Shown here piece after piece: positions 16,098-25,578 of a stretch of DNA of 29,227 nucleotides. Each line of letters opens with the position of its first letter. Positions within the stretch are counted from its first letter, which is position 1. Under the pieces are notes generated by a model that was given only the letters and a program-made list of their open reading frames with translations, searched no databases and was not told where the DNA came from. This DNA comes from a virus. The stretch spans positions 1 through 29,227 of the IMG/VR virus record IMGVR_UViG_3300032241_002703; one strand, written 5' to 3'. Position numbers and translations under genes: made by a program.

Positions 16098-17966
16098 TTA
16101 CTGTTCCTTTTTAGGATAGAATTGATTGAACAATTCAGAACGCAAATCTGAGTGGTGCTCTAAAATACTGTTGTATTTTGATTTTTTACCAAAGAACAGT
16201 CTTGGGTTTGCACTTGTTCCTACTTGCTCATCATGCTCCATCAAAGCATTGTAAATGTCCTCTTTTTGCTTGTTAAGCAACCTTTGTTGTCTTGCCCACA
16301 ATTGAACACTTTTAGCTTGATCTTGAGGACTTGCCATAGGAGCTGCCAACAGACGTGCATCATTGTCAGTAGGATTAACACCAAGCAATCCTCTATTGCT
16401 TTTCACATTAGACAAAAATTCTTGTCCAAATAGTCTTGAAACATCCGCTAACCGTTGTTGGTCCTCAGTATTAAGTTTTAATTTTTGTGCTACTTTGTCA
16501 ACCTCAAAACCAATCCTGGCATTGAGCTGACCAGCGCTAAGACTTGCTCCACTCTTTGCCATTTCTGCTACAGCATACAGCAATCCTTGTTTTTGCAATA
16601 TACCAAAGATATGAGGGTAGTCAGTAGCGATTTGATGAATTTGTTTTAAATTACTGTTTGAGTCACTCAACACCTTAGGATCATAGTTGTTGTAAATTTC
16701 ATCTCTTTTGGCAATCCAGGGCTTGTCTCCACTTTCAATACGTTTGCTTTCTGTTTCTGTTTCTGCTTTCAATGAAGGGAATTGCTCTTTACCGGCAGCG
16801 GGTGCAGCAGCAGCGGGTGCGGCAGCAGCGGGTGCAACTGCAGGTTTAACGGCACCAAAGGTCATGTATTGTTGTGGATCAAGCGCTTGTCCATTGTGTT
16901 GAAGACCAAATTCCACATGAGGACCGGTGGTCATTCCAGTGGTGCCTACTGTTCCAATGGGTTGTCCTTGATTGACCAAATCCCCCAACCTAACAGTAGC
17001 ATCTTTGAGGTGAGCGTAGTAAGAGGTAGATCCATCTTTGTGTTGAATTTCTACCCGGTTACCATATCCGCCCATTGGTCCTACTGACTTGACCACTCCA
17101 GGCAACACTGCGTTAACCGGTGATCCTTCAGGAGCGGCAAAATCTATTCCGCTGTGGAATTCTTGTTTAGAAGTATCGAATGGATTGGGTCTTTGACCAA
17201 AAGGACTCGATATCCTTGCATTAGCAACAGGCATATCCACAGTAGGCAACACTTGTCTTTGTGCTTCAGGTTGTTGAGCGGCACCTGCAGTGGTAGGTTG
17301 TTGAGCGGTGGGCATTACACTTCTAAGAATATCAAGCGCTTTAGGACCTTGCTCAATCAACACTTTGCCAAGGTCCATACCAACACGTTGCTCACCGGTG
17401 GCTACTTCACGTTCACGCAAAGGCACATCATGTTCTAGCTTGAATTGTCTGTCCAACTCTTGCTGCCGTATTTTTTCACGTTCTACCGCTGCTGTTCCTG
17501 CCTTAAAAATTGTGTCACCTAGATTTTTATCTAGTGTACCAATCATGGTCATTGCTTCAGGTGTTAATTTGCTAAAAGCGCTCGCTGGAACATCACCAGA
17601 TGCAATTTTGCTTTGCACCTCTTGTGGATCACTGGTGCCAATGGAAGGTCCAAGTAAATTAGATACCATGCCAAGCGCTTTTGCTTTGTTTGCTACCTCA
17701 TACTGTTGTCCTGCCAATTGTGCTTTCATCATGGCAATACCTGGTGCCTTGGCTTCATCTTGAGCTTGTTGTTGGCCCAAGATAGTTGAGGCACTGCCCA
17801 AAGCCTCGCCCACATTTCCGGTTCGACCAGGATTCAGTAAAGCGCCAGCTATAGAAAAATAGTTGGGTTGTGTTCTAGCTTCAAGCGCTGCTAGTGCATT
17901 TTTAATGGCGGTGTTGTACTGTTGTGATGCATCATCATCTCCGCCTGCTACGATTGGAAGTGCCAT
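16098..17966 (-). CDS. Virion-associated protein with M23 peptidase domain
   Basis: A 622-residue virion protein whose middle (about residues 250-365) is an M23 (LytM-like) metallopeptidase, which cuts peptide bonds in peptidoglycan. It shows ISSPFGQRPNPF, the metal ligands H271 and D275 in FHSGIDFAAP, GYGNRVEIQH, YYAHL (His319), and TTGPHVEFG. The last motif is normally HxH, with the second His a zinc ligand; here it is Glu352. A run of Ala-Pro-Ala linkers (near 375-395) follows the domain. Both flanks are helical and charged. It likely helps the tail pass through the cell wall during DNA entry. AAGGAA precedes the ATG. Whether the peptidase is active is open. Confidence 0.85.
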   Translation of the reverse strand: MALPIVAGGDDDASQQYNTAIKNALAALEARTQPNYFSIAGALLNPGRTGNVGEALGSASTILGQQQAQDEAKAPGIAMMKAQLAGQQYEVANKAKALGMVSNLLGPSIGTSDPQEVQSKIASGDVPASAFSKLTPEAMTMIGTLDKNLGDTIFKAGTAAVEREKIRQQELDRQFKLEHDVPLREREVATGEQRVGMDLGKVLIEQGPKALDILRSVMPTAQQPTTAGAAQQPEAQRQVLPTVDMPVANARISSPFGQRPNPFDTSKQEFHSGIDFAAPEGSPVNAVLPGVVKSVGPMGGYGNRVEIQHKDGSTSYYAHLKDATVRLGDLVNQGQPIGTVGTTGMTTGPHVEFGLQHNGQALDPQQYMTFGAVKPAVAPAAAAPAAAAPAAGKEQFPSLKAETETESKRIESGDKPWIAKRDEIYNNYDPKVLSDSNSNLKQIHQIATDYPHIFGILQKQGLLYAVAEMAKSGASLSAGQLNARIGFEVDKVAQKLKLNTEDQQRLADVSRLFGQEFLSNVKSNRGLLGVNPTDNDARLLAAPMASPQDQAKSVQLWARQQRLLNKQKEDIYNALMEHDEQVGTSANPRLFFGKKSKYNSILEHHSDLRSELFNQFYPKKEQ

Positions 17967-17976
17967 GTTTTATTCC

Positions 17977-19206
17977 TTAAGGTCCAAGTGATTCGCCACT
18001 ACTGTTATATGAAACACCGTCAACTGTGACGATAGTATTTCCATTAGCATCTTGTGTAAATGTTGGTGTAGATGTTTGTGCAGTAGGAGAGCCACCTGTA
18101 TCAGATGAAAACATTTTGCTTAAACCTGTTCCAAGTCCACCCAGTGCATTTCCAATTGCAGTACCTAAGTTTGTCTGACTTACACCAGCCGCTAAAGCCC
18201 CAAGACCAGCAATTTGTTGTAATGGTGAAGCTGCATAAGCCCCAGGAATCGGTCCTGTATAGCTTGATGAAACAGATGTAGGAACTGTAAAGCCTTTAAG
18301 TAATGCTGCCTCATTGGTAAGGCCTTGCATCGGAAAGTTTTGTTGGTTTTGTGCAATTGTTTGTTGCTGACCACCTAGTGTAGACAAGGCGTTTATATCA
18401 CCTAGGCCTAAATTTTGTGTGGTGCTTGCTAAATTGCCCAACTGATTAGCTGCCCCCAACTGATTAGCCTGTTCTTGCAAACCGGTTTGAGTAGCCAAGT
18501 TATAAGCGGCTTGCTCAGCGGCAGCTTGTTGAGCAGTGACTCCTAATCCAGCATTTGCAAGCACTTCACCTAGTGCTTGTGTGCCTCTTTGCGACCCAAA
18601 CCCACCAGAGCCTACTACGCCTGCATCTGCTTGCGGTGCTAGATTCTGTGCAATATTGGCTTGACCTAGATTTCCAATGGAATTAACTAAATCAGTGGTT
18701 GCTTGGTTGTTCATCAAGCCATTGATATTGCTTGTCAAATCACCCGCAGCTGATTGCGTTAAACCAGTGGCAGCATTGAGTGTGGGGATATAGTTGCCCA
18801 CATTGCTAGCGGCTTGATTGAAGGCAGCAGTTTGCAGAGCAGTAGGCCCCACAAACTGTGAGTTTTGATTAGCCTGTGCTCCTTGAGTGGCAAGCTGATT
18901 TAAATAGTTTGTGTAAAAATCAGGTGCTGCTGTGACCTGTTCTTGTGAGGTAGTGATGTTGGGAAGAGCTGCCCCTTGAGTAAAAGTTCCCGCCTGTGTG
19001 GCGCCAGGTGTTACACCTAAGTTAGGCGCAGGTGCATACCCCGTTACAGCAGGGCTTGTAGTAGAGGTAGGAGTGGTATAAGGTGTGATGGTGGGATTGC
19101 CTAAAGTAGGATCCGTTGCTGTAATTGCAGATGGCATCTGCAAATTAAGATTAGTAGTCAAAGGACTAAGAGAAGACAATGCTCCGGTGTTAGCAGTAGT
19201 GGTCAT
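17977..19206 (-). CDS. Putative virion protein, Asn/Gln/Ala-rich, 409 residues
   Basis: No family recognised. Low-complexity composition, rich in Asn, Gln, Ala, Thr and Gly. The middle is helical (LQTAAFNQAASNVGNYIP, then AAEQAAYNLATQTGLQEQAN), with Gly-rich GVVGSGGFGSQRG between. A hydrophobic Gly/Ala stretch follows (PLQQIAGLGALAAGVS, IGNALGGLGTGL). It starts MTTTAN like the 1383-residue upstream protein. Such proteins often form tail-core or ejected components in podoviruses. AAAGGTG lies near the ATG; it starts two bases after the upstream stop codon. The role is inferred from location between large tail proteins. Confidence 0.7.
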   Translation of the reverse strand: MTTTANTGALSSLSPLTTNLNLQMPSAITATDPTLGNPTITPYTTPTSTTSPAVTGYAPAPNLGVTPGATQAGTFTQGAALPNITTSQEQVTAAPDFYTNYLNQLATQGAQANQNSQFVGPTALQTAAFNQAASNVGNYIPTLNAATGLTQSAAGDLTSNINGLMNNQATTDLVNSIGNLGQANIAQNLAPQADAGVVGSGGFGSQRGTQALGEVLANAGLGVTAQQAAAEQAAYNLATQTGLQEQANQLGAANQLGNLASTTQNLGLGDINALSTLGGQQQTIAQNQQNFPMQGLTNEAALLKGFTVPTSVSSSYTGPIPGAYAASPLQQIAGLGALAAGVSQTNLGTAIGNALGGLGTGLSKMFSSDTGGSPTAQTSTPTFTQDANGNTIVTVDGVSYNSSGESLGP

Positions 19207-19208
19207 GA

Positions 19209-22200
19209 TTATTTAACACCTTTCAAATATTCTAATGGCGATTTTGCTTTGGGTGGAATTTTATCAGGAGGCGCAGATCTTTTGTGCTTTCTTATAGCTT
19301 CTCTCATTTTATCCAGCATAGCGGCACCGGCATCAGATGAGCCATTGCCTAGAGCTGCCACAGTGTCAGCATCAAATACATACTCACCATCAGCAAGCAT
19401 GGCAGGAATATCATCAGATTGCCCATCACCTTCTCCTTTAACGTAGTGACCAGTTGCACCGGTAATGAATTGCGGCATATGCTCCACACTACCACCTTTT
19501 TTAAAGGTAGGTAAAGCACCTTGTTGACCCGCCATGGTTTGCAAACCTGCTTGTGTCAAAGCATTGTAATTGCCCTGCATGAGAGGGCTGCTCAAAGCGG
19601 ATGAGGCTAAACTTGTTTGAGGTGACTGTTGTGCTTGTACAGGAGCAAGGGGAACACCTTGACCGCCACCGCTGGGAGACGCCAGCATGGCAAGACCTTG
19701 TTGAGCAAGATTAGAGCTGCCTTCAGTAGATTTGCCCATCAACATATCCATTATTTTTGGATCAAGATGGGAAAGCTCTGGGTAAAGTTGTTTTAAGTCA
19801 TTCATAAGTTTCTTTCTTTCTGCTACGGGAACACCCGCAAGCATAGTTCCAATCAATCCCATCGGCAAAGCGCCAGTAGTGCTGCTACTTCCAGAAGATG
19901 GTGCAGATGCTGAAGCAGTAGTAGTACTTGTAGTTTTAGTAGTAACAGTACCGCTACCTGTGGTGCCTGTAGTGCCTGTGCTTCCACTACTACCGCTAGT
20001 AGTTCCAGTAGTGCCTGTTTTTCCAGATGTTCCGCTACTTGTGCCTGTTGTACCCGTTGTACCTGTGCCGCCTGTACTTCCCGTTGTACCTGTGCCGCCA
20101 CTACTTGTTCCAGTAACACCAGTGGTTCCTGTTGTACCAGTAACTCCTGTGCCGCCAGTACCTCCAGATTTTCCAGTAACTCCTGTGCCACCTGACCCGC
20201 CTGATACACCTGAAGTGCCACTTAAACCAGACAAGCCAGTAGTGCCTGAGCTGCCAGTAACACCAGTGATTCCCGTAGTGCCTGAGGTAACACTAATGCC
20301 AGATGTGCCGCTTCCACCTGTGGTACCTGATGTACCAGACACTGTACTTAAACCTGATACCCCTGTAGCACCGCTTACCCCTGTGACTCCACTTGTTCCT
20401 GTTGCTCCAGAAGCGCCTGTAGTGCCGGTAACAGAGCCGCTTGTTGCGCCACTTGTAGACACTGTTCCACTTGTTCCGGCAGTCAATTTAACACCTGCAC
20501 CATTGAAATAACTATTAACTGTGTTAACAGATAAATTCATGGCAATAGCAATGTCACCAGCAGTCAAATTGTTGCTGCTTGCATAGTCCGCTATTTTTTG
20601 AGCCTGTTGTTGTGAAGATAGGCTTGGATCAGATAAAATTGAGTTGATAGCTGCTGCAGTTCCACCAGAAGGTGTAGAACCAGAAGGTGTTCCACCAGCA
20701 GGTGTTTGAGATGTTGCAGAAGTAGCAGCACCGGCACTGGTTGCTGATGTTGCTGATGTTGCTGATGTTGCTGATGTTGCTGATGTTGCTGATGTTGCAC
20801 TAGTGGCTGATGTTGCACTAGTGGCTGATGTTGCACTAGTGGCTGATGTTGCTGATGTTTGATCTGTCTGTTGTGTTTTATTTGGATCAACAGTAGTGGT
20901 TACAGGTGTGGGGGTTTGTGAAGGTACCCACACTACTTTGCTTGGATCGAATGCCACTTGTGTTGGTTGACCATCTACTACCGCTAAAGTAAATTTATTA
21001 CCATTATTGTCCTCATAAACCTCCTGTGACTGACCACCACTTGTATCTGTTGTATGTCCAATTACATTGAAAGGCAATTGCCAAACACCAGGAGATGATT
21101 CAGGAATAAAACTAGCCGCTCCTGAAGTGTCAGACTTATTTGCCATAATATTATTGGCAATAGATGCTTGTTGTGCAGGATCAAGAGTGGCAAAGTTAAA
21201 CCCAACAGTTTGCTGTTGATTTGCGTTTAAATATGAAGAAGCACTGTCAGGAGTAACGCCAATAGTTCCCAGTAAATCGTTGGCTTGTTTTGATGTTTCA
21301 GTTTGGCTACTTGCCAAAATAGAATTGCCAACTAAATTCCCTGAAGAATCAAATTTATATGTGATGTTATTAGATGGGTCATCAACAGAATAAGTTCCAT
21401 CATTATTTTTATAAACACCACTATTATTCATAGTGGATGCTGTACCCAAATAACTAGAGATAGCTGATAATTGACCTGGTGTAAAATTTAATTGTGAGCT
21501 TCCAGTGTTTCCAGAAATGGCAGTATCAGCAGAGGTGTTTTCAGCGGTTGTTATTGCAAATGCTTTTGATAATGCATTGTAAGTGTCACTTCCTGGTGCT
21601 AAGTCAGCAGAGCTTGTCTGTGTGCCAGAAGCTCCACTTGTACCTTTAATGGCGGTACCAGCCGCTGATCCTACAGAGCTTGCTAAAGATGTGATGATGG
21701 CGTTGGCTACTGCTGTTGAATCTCCTCCATTCAAAGCTGAGGTAGCAGCAGCGTTGGTCACAGAGCTTGTTGCCTTTGCAATTTGTGAAAGTGTACTAGG
21801 GGAAAACTGGTTCACAAATTGACCTGTGACCTGATTAGCAGCGGTAGTGCCCAATCCATTGGCAATCAATCCATTGGTAAAAGCAGACATAATTTTTGTG
21901 GCATCACCACCGGTAGCCGCTGAACTTACTGCTCTTGTGAATGAATTGGCAATAATACTGCTCACTTGTGTGGGTGAATAAATGCCATTGATAGATTTAG
22001 ATATGTCTGTAGTGTTAACTACACTATTAACCAAATTGGTTGCATTCGCACCCACACCTCCTGTAACTGCACCAGTAAGTGCACCTTTCGTGATGTCTGT
22101 GCCATTGATAGCAGCAAACAAAGCGCCAGTAGATGCGCCTAAGGTAGCGCCTCCAACAGTTAAAGCAGCAGTTGATGCGGCATCAGCAGTACCTAGTATA

Positions 22201-23360
22201 GATGCGCCTAAGTCACCCGCTCCTGGTAGAAAAGTATTAAGTGCAACAGTAGCAGCTATTTTACCGATAGGCCCAAGTGAGTTAATAGCGGAACCAATAT
22301 CGCCTAAAAAATTACCTACTACTGAACCTGAGCTGCCTGGTGTATAGGTTAAATTTTGACCGGGGTTACTGATTGCTGTGGTTGCACCAGTATTTGGATC
22401 AACCTGAAAAAAGTAATTTAATGACCCGCCTGACCCGTCAGGACTATTTACATAGTAAGTATTAGGAGAAGCAGTGATCATATTACCAGAGGCGTCTTTA
22501 TATGATGAGACACCGTAAATCTGGTAACCTTGGTTAAGAAGATCGTTCGCGTTAACACCTGAATTGACTTGTTGCATCACAGTATCAAGACCTGCAACCT
22601 TAACTGCATTTTGAGTTTGATTGTTATATTGACTCAAAGGATTTGTAATTGCTGATGCCTGATCTTGGCTAAGACCAAGTGTTGATGCAGCTTGAGCAAT
22701 TTGGTCACTAGTTGCAGTTGGATTAGCAGCAAACCAAGCTTTGAATGAGTCAGTATTGGTTGCAGTAATATTACTGGTGGCACCTGAAGCACCTGTAGTT
22801 ATATTACCCGGTAAAGCGCCAGATGTAGCAGTTGATGTGGAACCACCTGTAATCGTTTGAGGTGCATTAGTTTGTGCCCAATTATTGTAGTCATTGGTGA
22901 CTGTATTGGTATCTGTTCCGAAATACTGAGCAATTGTACTTGCAAATTGAGGTGTCATTCCTCCATACGATGCTACTGCATTAGCAACAGCATCAGGAGA
23001 AGCATTTGGTGTTTGTGCTAAGTAATTAGCAAGATTATTATTTTGTGAAGCGGTAGTAACACCAGAAGGTAAATTACCGGTTGAATAAGTTGATTGATCA
23101 GATGATCCAACAGGTAGTGCACCTGCTGTACTTGCAGAAGCAGACGATGACGGAGGAGTGTATAGCTGAACACCTTGTCCTGCTAAAACAGATTGATCAA
23201 ATGTTGGATTTGTCTGAGAAAGTTGAGAAGACGTAAATTGATTTTGTTGAATCAATTGGTTGAGTGCACTCATATCACCTGAAGATAAGCCAGACTGATA
23301 AGCTGCAGTAATTGCGTTTAACGCATCTGCACTAGGCAAAGAATTTGCTGTAGTAGTCAT
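19209..23360 (-). CDS. Large repeat-rich virion protein, 1383 residues
   Basis: Probably a tail or ejection protein. Parts seen: (1) three copies of a helical unit of about 45 residues (about 110-165, 207-250, 907-953), with forms like [14 protein letters not shown] and [14 protein letters not shown]; (2) a Gly/Ala-rich hydrophobic region about 350-450; (3) about 13 Ser-Ala-Thr units (about 834-873); (4) a Gly-x-(Thr/Ser) tract of about 180 residues (958-1138), collagen-like in spacing but nearly proline-free; (5) a C-terminal block with [19 protein letters not shown] and [18 protein letters not shown], a motif seen at the C-terminus of many phage virion proteins. The ATG at 23360 overlaps the preceding stop as ATGA; a longer frame to 23411 is less likely. 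No catalytic site seen. Confidence 0.8.
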   Translation of the reverse strand: MTTTANSLPSADALNAITAAYQSGLSSGDMSALNQLIQQNQFTSSQLSQTNPTFDQSVLAGQGVQLYTPPSSSASASTAGALPVGSSDQSTYSTGNLPSGVTTASQNNNLANYLAQTPNASPDAVANAVASYGGMTPQFASTIAQYFGTDTNTVTNDYNNWAQTNAPQTITGGSTSTATSGALPGNITTGASGATSNITATNTDSFKAWFAANPTATSDQIAQAASTLGLSQDQASAITNPLSQYNNQTQNAVKVAGLDTVMQQVNSGVNANDLLNQGYQIYGVSSYKDASGNMITASPNTYYVNSPDGSGGSLNYFFQVDPNTGATTAISNPGQNLTYTPGSSGSVVGNFLGDIGSAINSLGPIGKIAATVALNTFLPGAGDLGASILGTADAASTAALTVGGATLGASTGALFAAINGTDITKGALTGAVTGGVGANATNLVNSVVNTTDISKSINGIYSPTQVSSIIANSFTRAVSSAATGGDATKIMSAFTNGLIANGLGTTAANQVTGQFVNQFSPSTLSQIAKATSSVTNAAATSALNGGDSTAVANAIITSLASSVGSAAGTAIKGTSGASGTQTSSADLAPGSDTYNALSKAFAITTAENTSADTAISGNTGSSQLNFTPGQLSAISSYLGTASTMNNSGVYKNNDGTYSVDDPSNNITYKFDSSGNLVGNSILASSQTETSKQANDLLGTIGVTPDSASSYLNANQQQTVGFNFATLDPAQQASIANNIMANKSDTSGAASFIPESSPGVWQLPFNVIGHTTDTSGGQSQEVYEDNNGNKFTLAVVDGQPTQVAFDPSKVVWVPSQTPTPVTTTVDPNKTQQTDQTSATSATSATSATSATSATSATSATSATSATSATSATSATSAGAATSATSQTPAGGTPSGSTPSGGTAAAINSILSDPSLSSQQQAQKIADYASSNNLTAGDIAIAMNLSVNTVNSYFNGAGVKLTAGTSGTVSTSGATSGSVTGTTGASGATGTSGVTGVSGATGVSGLSTVSGTSGTTGGSGTSGISVTSGTTGITGVTGSSGTTGLSGLSGTSGVSGGSGGTGVTGKSGGTGGTGVTGTTGTTGVTGTSSGGTGTTGSTGGTGTTGTTGTSSGTSGKTGTTGTTSGSSGSTGTTGTTGSGTVTTKTTSTTTASASAPSSGSSSTTGALPMGLIGTMLAGVPVAERKKLMNDLKQLYPELSHLDPKIMDMLMGKSTEGSSNLAQQGLAMLASPSGGGQGVPLAPVQAQQSPQTSLASSALSSPLMQGNYNALTQAGLQTMAGQQGALPTFKKGGSVEHMPQFITGATGHYVKGEGDGQSDDIPAMLADGEYVFDADTVAALGNGSSDAGAAMLDKMREAIRKHKRSAPPDKIPPKAKSPLEYLKGVK
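19947..20487. repeat. Degenerate Gly-x-Thr/Ser coding repeat
   Basis: Inside the large virion gene the DNA is built of imperfect 9-base words, such as CCTGTAGTG and CCAGTAACA on the plus strand. They encode glycine every third residue with Thr, Ser, Val or Ala between. The repeat is diverged at third positions, so it is maintained at protein level rather than newly expanded. It opens long false frames on both strands, including a 210-codon plus-strand frame full of Pro and Val. Confidence 0.8.
20741..20857. repeat. Ser-Ala-Thr minisatellite (9- and 18-base units)
   Basis: A tandem array of the 9-base unit GTTGCTGAT (plus strand) repeated about six to seven times, then three copies of the 18-base unit GTTGCACTAGTGGCTGAT, then the 9-base unit again. 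It encodes (Ser-Ala-Thr)n on the minus strand. The units are almost identical, so the array is young and likely varies in copy number between related phages. Confidence 0.9.
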
Positions 23361-23593
23361 TGTGGTGCTATCCTCATAATGCCAACTAAGTTTTGTGCCC
23401 AGTCTTGCCAAGTTTCAAAAAGCCGGTGGTCAGGTATTGCCGATTGAACAAAATATCCAATACCTTGCATACCGTCAGCCCAGTCACGCCAATGTTCTTC
23501 AGGCACAGTGCCCAATTGATTGCCAGCAAAAAGCTCCGCCATCAAAGCGCACCAATAGTCCCAAGTCATATTTCTAGGATCATAGGTTATCAT
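23357..23593 (-). CDS. Small protein of unknown function in tail module, 78 residues
   Basis: Not recognised. The 78-residue protein is strikingly rich in Trp (six) and aromatic residues: [22 protein letters not shown] and [12 protein letters not shown]. It is acidic and lacks a membrane span. Its ATG overlaps the gp10-like stop (ATGA) and its stop overlaps the large virion gene start, so it is a true gene. It may be a small tail protein or an assembly chaperone. Confidence 0.78.
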   Translation of the reverse strand: MITYDPRNMTWDYWCALMAELFAGNQLGTVPEEHWRDWADGMQGIGYFVQSAIPDHRLFETWQDWAQNLVGIMRIAPQ

Positions 23594-25578
23594 GGATTGC
23601 CTGTGCCTCTCTCATCACCAATGTCTGCGCTCAACAATATATTACCCATCTGGTAATTTCCGTTAAACACATTGCTCTGAAAACGAATCCTCATCTCACG
23701 CCTTTGTTCTCTCATGTCTATTTTTAAAGTAGTGGGATCAAAGGTATAGGGACCAGTGGTCACATCAGTGTCGTCAGCATAACCTTTACCGGTGATGTAC
23801 ACATTCATACTTCCCGATTGAACAAAGTCAGGTTCTATGCGCTCAACCCTAATCCACTTGTTATCACCTACCAATTGAGGATTACTAGGTCCACCAGATA
23901 CCCAACCAATATTATTAGTTTCAAAGTAAGAATTGATAGCATTTACATTGGTCAAATAAGTTTGATCTGTACCTACTTCATGTTCCCACAATGTGTAGGC
24001 AGCAGTAGTCATGGTTTGAGAGGAAACAGGAGAAGAAAAAGAATTGCTTAATGTATAAGTGCCTGTGCCACCTGCACCTGTGCCCAAAGCTGTGATATAG
24101 GTGTTGGCAAGCAATGCAGTAGTGGTTCCTGTGAGAAATTGTCCTACTGCTATTGTTCCGCTTGTAATAGAGCTTACCGTCAATGTACTGCCTGAAATGG
24201 CTCCAACAAATGTTGCATTGATACCTGCTACATTATCGGACCAAATGGGTTTGGTGAACACTTCTGAAAACACACCTGATGAGCGGTTGGCGCCCAATGC
24301 TTGTCCAGCATCATACCATACTTTTTCACGCACATTGTAAATGATGGCATCATTGCATTCTGTTGAACTACCCCTTGGATAAAACCACCAAATTTCACCC
24401 CAGCGAGGCACTTTGGTGGCAAACACTTTTTGACGATAGGCGTAATTGATATTGTCAAAAAAGTAGTTCATGTTGGTATCATTGGGTATTTCTTGAACCA
24501 CACCGTTGTAGTACAAAAAGCGGTCTACACCTACCCAATAATAAATACCGTCATACTCAATAACACAAGAGCTAGACATGATAGAGGTTTGACTAGAAAT
24601 GATGTCATAGCGCCAATAAATCGTTGATGTACCAATTGTCTGTGGTGCATAAGTGACCCTAGTCAACTGATCCAATGACCAAAATAATCCAGCGGGTGAA
24701 GTAGTACCTCCCCTAAGTGGCAATCCTTTGACCACCTTGGTTGATGAAACATTGGTTGCATTAGCGTCAGCGGCTACCCAGTTGTTAGTATTACCAGCAG
24801 AATTGTTTTGAATAAGCCCGTTATTGCCATACACAAAAAGGTATGGAAAAATCATGCAACAACCACCGGAAACAGCAATGTTATTATCAAATGTAACAGT
24901 CACCCCTGTTTGTGTGGTCATACTTGCAGATACAGTTACAGTAGTTTGCGGTGAAGGAGAGGTAACTACAGTAACTGCTGTGACTGTTGTGCCTGCTGTA
25001 ATTCCTGTACCTGATACTGTTTGACCCACACCAATCAAGTAGTTTGTGCTTGCAATAGTGATGGTAGTGCCTGATAAATTACCGGTTGCTGTAAACACGC
25101 CTACTTTGCTCATTGCCCCATATGGAAACGACCCCCGTAGCACCGGTGTATTGACGGTATTATCAATGTTTGCAAGATTCTGACCAGGATGCCCGTAGAC
25201 AGTCAAAGCGCCTGAGCCATAAGCATCATAAGCAATATCAAATTGCCAAAGATTGTTGATGTTGAATGAGAAGTCAGACGACAATGTGATTGGAACAGGA
25301 CCTGATCCTGTACCGGCAGTAGTAGAAGTTTGCCAACCATACACACCATTGTTGGTACCCGCATACAGATAGTTAGTACCTGTGGACGATTGCATAATCA
25401 TACCACGTGCAATAGCAGGGGAATTCAAAAAAATACCATTGTATCCGCCAATTTTACGGGGTTTATTGCGTTGAAACCTAACCCATTGACCATCTACATA
25501 GCGAATGGAGTTAAAAAGGGTTCCATCCCTTTGAATACCGGGGACAATACCTTGTAGTGATATAACCTTGGCAGTCAA
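23590..25578 (-). CDS. P22 gp10-like tail nozzle / DNA-stabilisation protein with two inserted beta modules
   Basis: This looks like the podovirus gp10 hub protein, which closes the portal-tail channel. The opening KVISLQGIVPGIQRDGTLF, RYVDGQWVRFQRNKPRKIGGYNG and IARGMIMQ are typical, as are the repeated propeller-like segments (LWQFDIAYDAYG, LFWSLDQLTRVTY, YWVGVDRFLYYNG) and DMREQRREMRIRFQSN at the end. Two Gly/Thr-rich beta modules interrupt it at about residues 162-231 and 456-526, both of the kind with GTTITI or GSTLTV followed by GVGQTVSGTG or AVGQFLTGT. Start is TTG at 25578 with GGGAGG upstream, its TTGA overlapping the previous stop. 662 residues compared with about 470 for P22 gp10, the excess largely in the inserts. 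Confidence 0.78.
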   Translation of the reverse strand: MTAKVISLQGIVPGIQRDGTLFNSIRYVDGQWVRFQRNKPRKIGGYNGIFLNSPAIARGMIMQSSTGTNYLYAGTNNGVYGWQTSTTAGTGSGPVPITLSSDFSFNINNLWQFDIAYDAYGSGALTVYGHPGQNLANIDNTVNTPVLRGSFPYGAMSKVGVFTATGNLSGTTITIASTNYLIGVGQTVSGTGITAGTTVTAVTVVTSPSPQTTVTVSASMTTQTGVTVTFDNNIAVSGGCCMIFPYLFVYGNNGLIQNNSAGNTNNWVAADANATNVSSTKVVKGLPLRGGTTSPAGLFWSLDQLTRVTYAPQTIGTSTIYWRYDIISSQTSIMSSSCVIEYDGIYYWVGVDRFLYYNGVVQEIPNDTNMNYFFDNINYAYRQKVFATKVPRWGEIWWFYPRGSSTECNDAIIYNVREKVWYDAGQALGANRSSGVFSEVFTKPIWSDNVAGINATFVGAISGSTLTVSSITSGTIAVGQFLTGTTTALLANTYITALGTGAGGTGTYTLSNSFSSPVSSQTMTTAAYTLWEHEVGTDQTYLTNVNAINSYFETNNIGWVSGGPSNPQLVGDNKWIRVERIEPDFVQSGSMNVYITGKGYADDTDVTTGPYTFDPTTLKIDMREQRREMRIRFQSNVFNGNYQMGNILLSADIGDERGTGNP
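24001..24213 (-). other. Inserted beta-module 2 in the gp10-like protein
   Basis: Residues about 456-526: GAISGSTLTVSSITSGTIAV, then GQFLTGTT, YITALGTGAGGTGTYTLSN and SSQTMTT. It has the pattern of a small beta-sandwich-like module repeated in many environmental phage virion proteins. It interrupts conserved gp10-like sequence and is related to module 1. Confidence 0.6.
24886..25095 (-). other. Inserted beta-module 1 in the gp10-like protein
   Basis: Residues about 162-231: FTATGNLSGTTITIASTNY, GVGQTVSGTGITAGTTVTAV and TVTVSASMTTQTGVTVTF. It has the same outline as module 2 (TTITI strand, GVGQ turn, GTGITAG, final strand) with low identity, so the two are old duplicates or independent gains of one module. 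Confidence 0.6.

Noticed and set aside
19879-20511. Plus-strand 210-codon frame rich in Pro and Val
   Set aside because: It is the complement of the Gly-x-Thr/Ser repeat and arises from repeat composition; no ribosome site or neighbouring plus-strand genes.
20741-20857. Tandem repeats considered as a CRISPR array
   Set aside because: Units are 9 or 18 bases, contiguous, without spacers and encode Ser-Ala-Thr in frame.
20591-20890. Minus-strand frame of Gln-His repeats
   Set aside because: It is an out-of-frame reading of the Ser-Ala-Thr minisatellite within the large virion gene.
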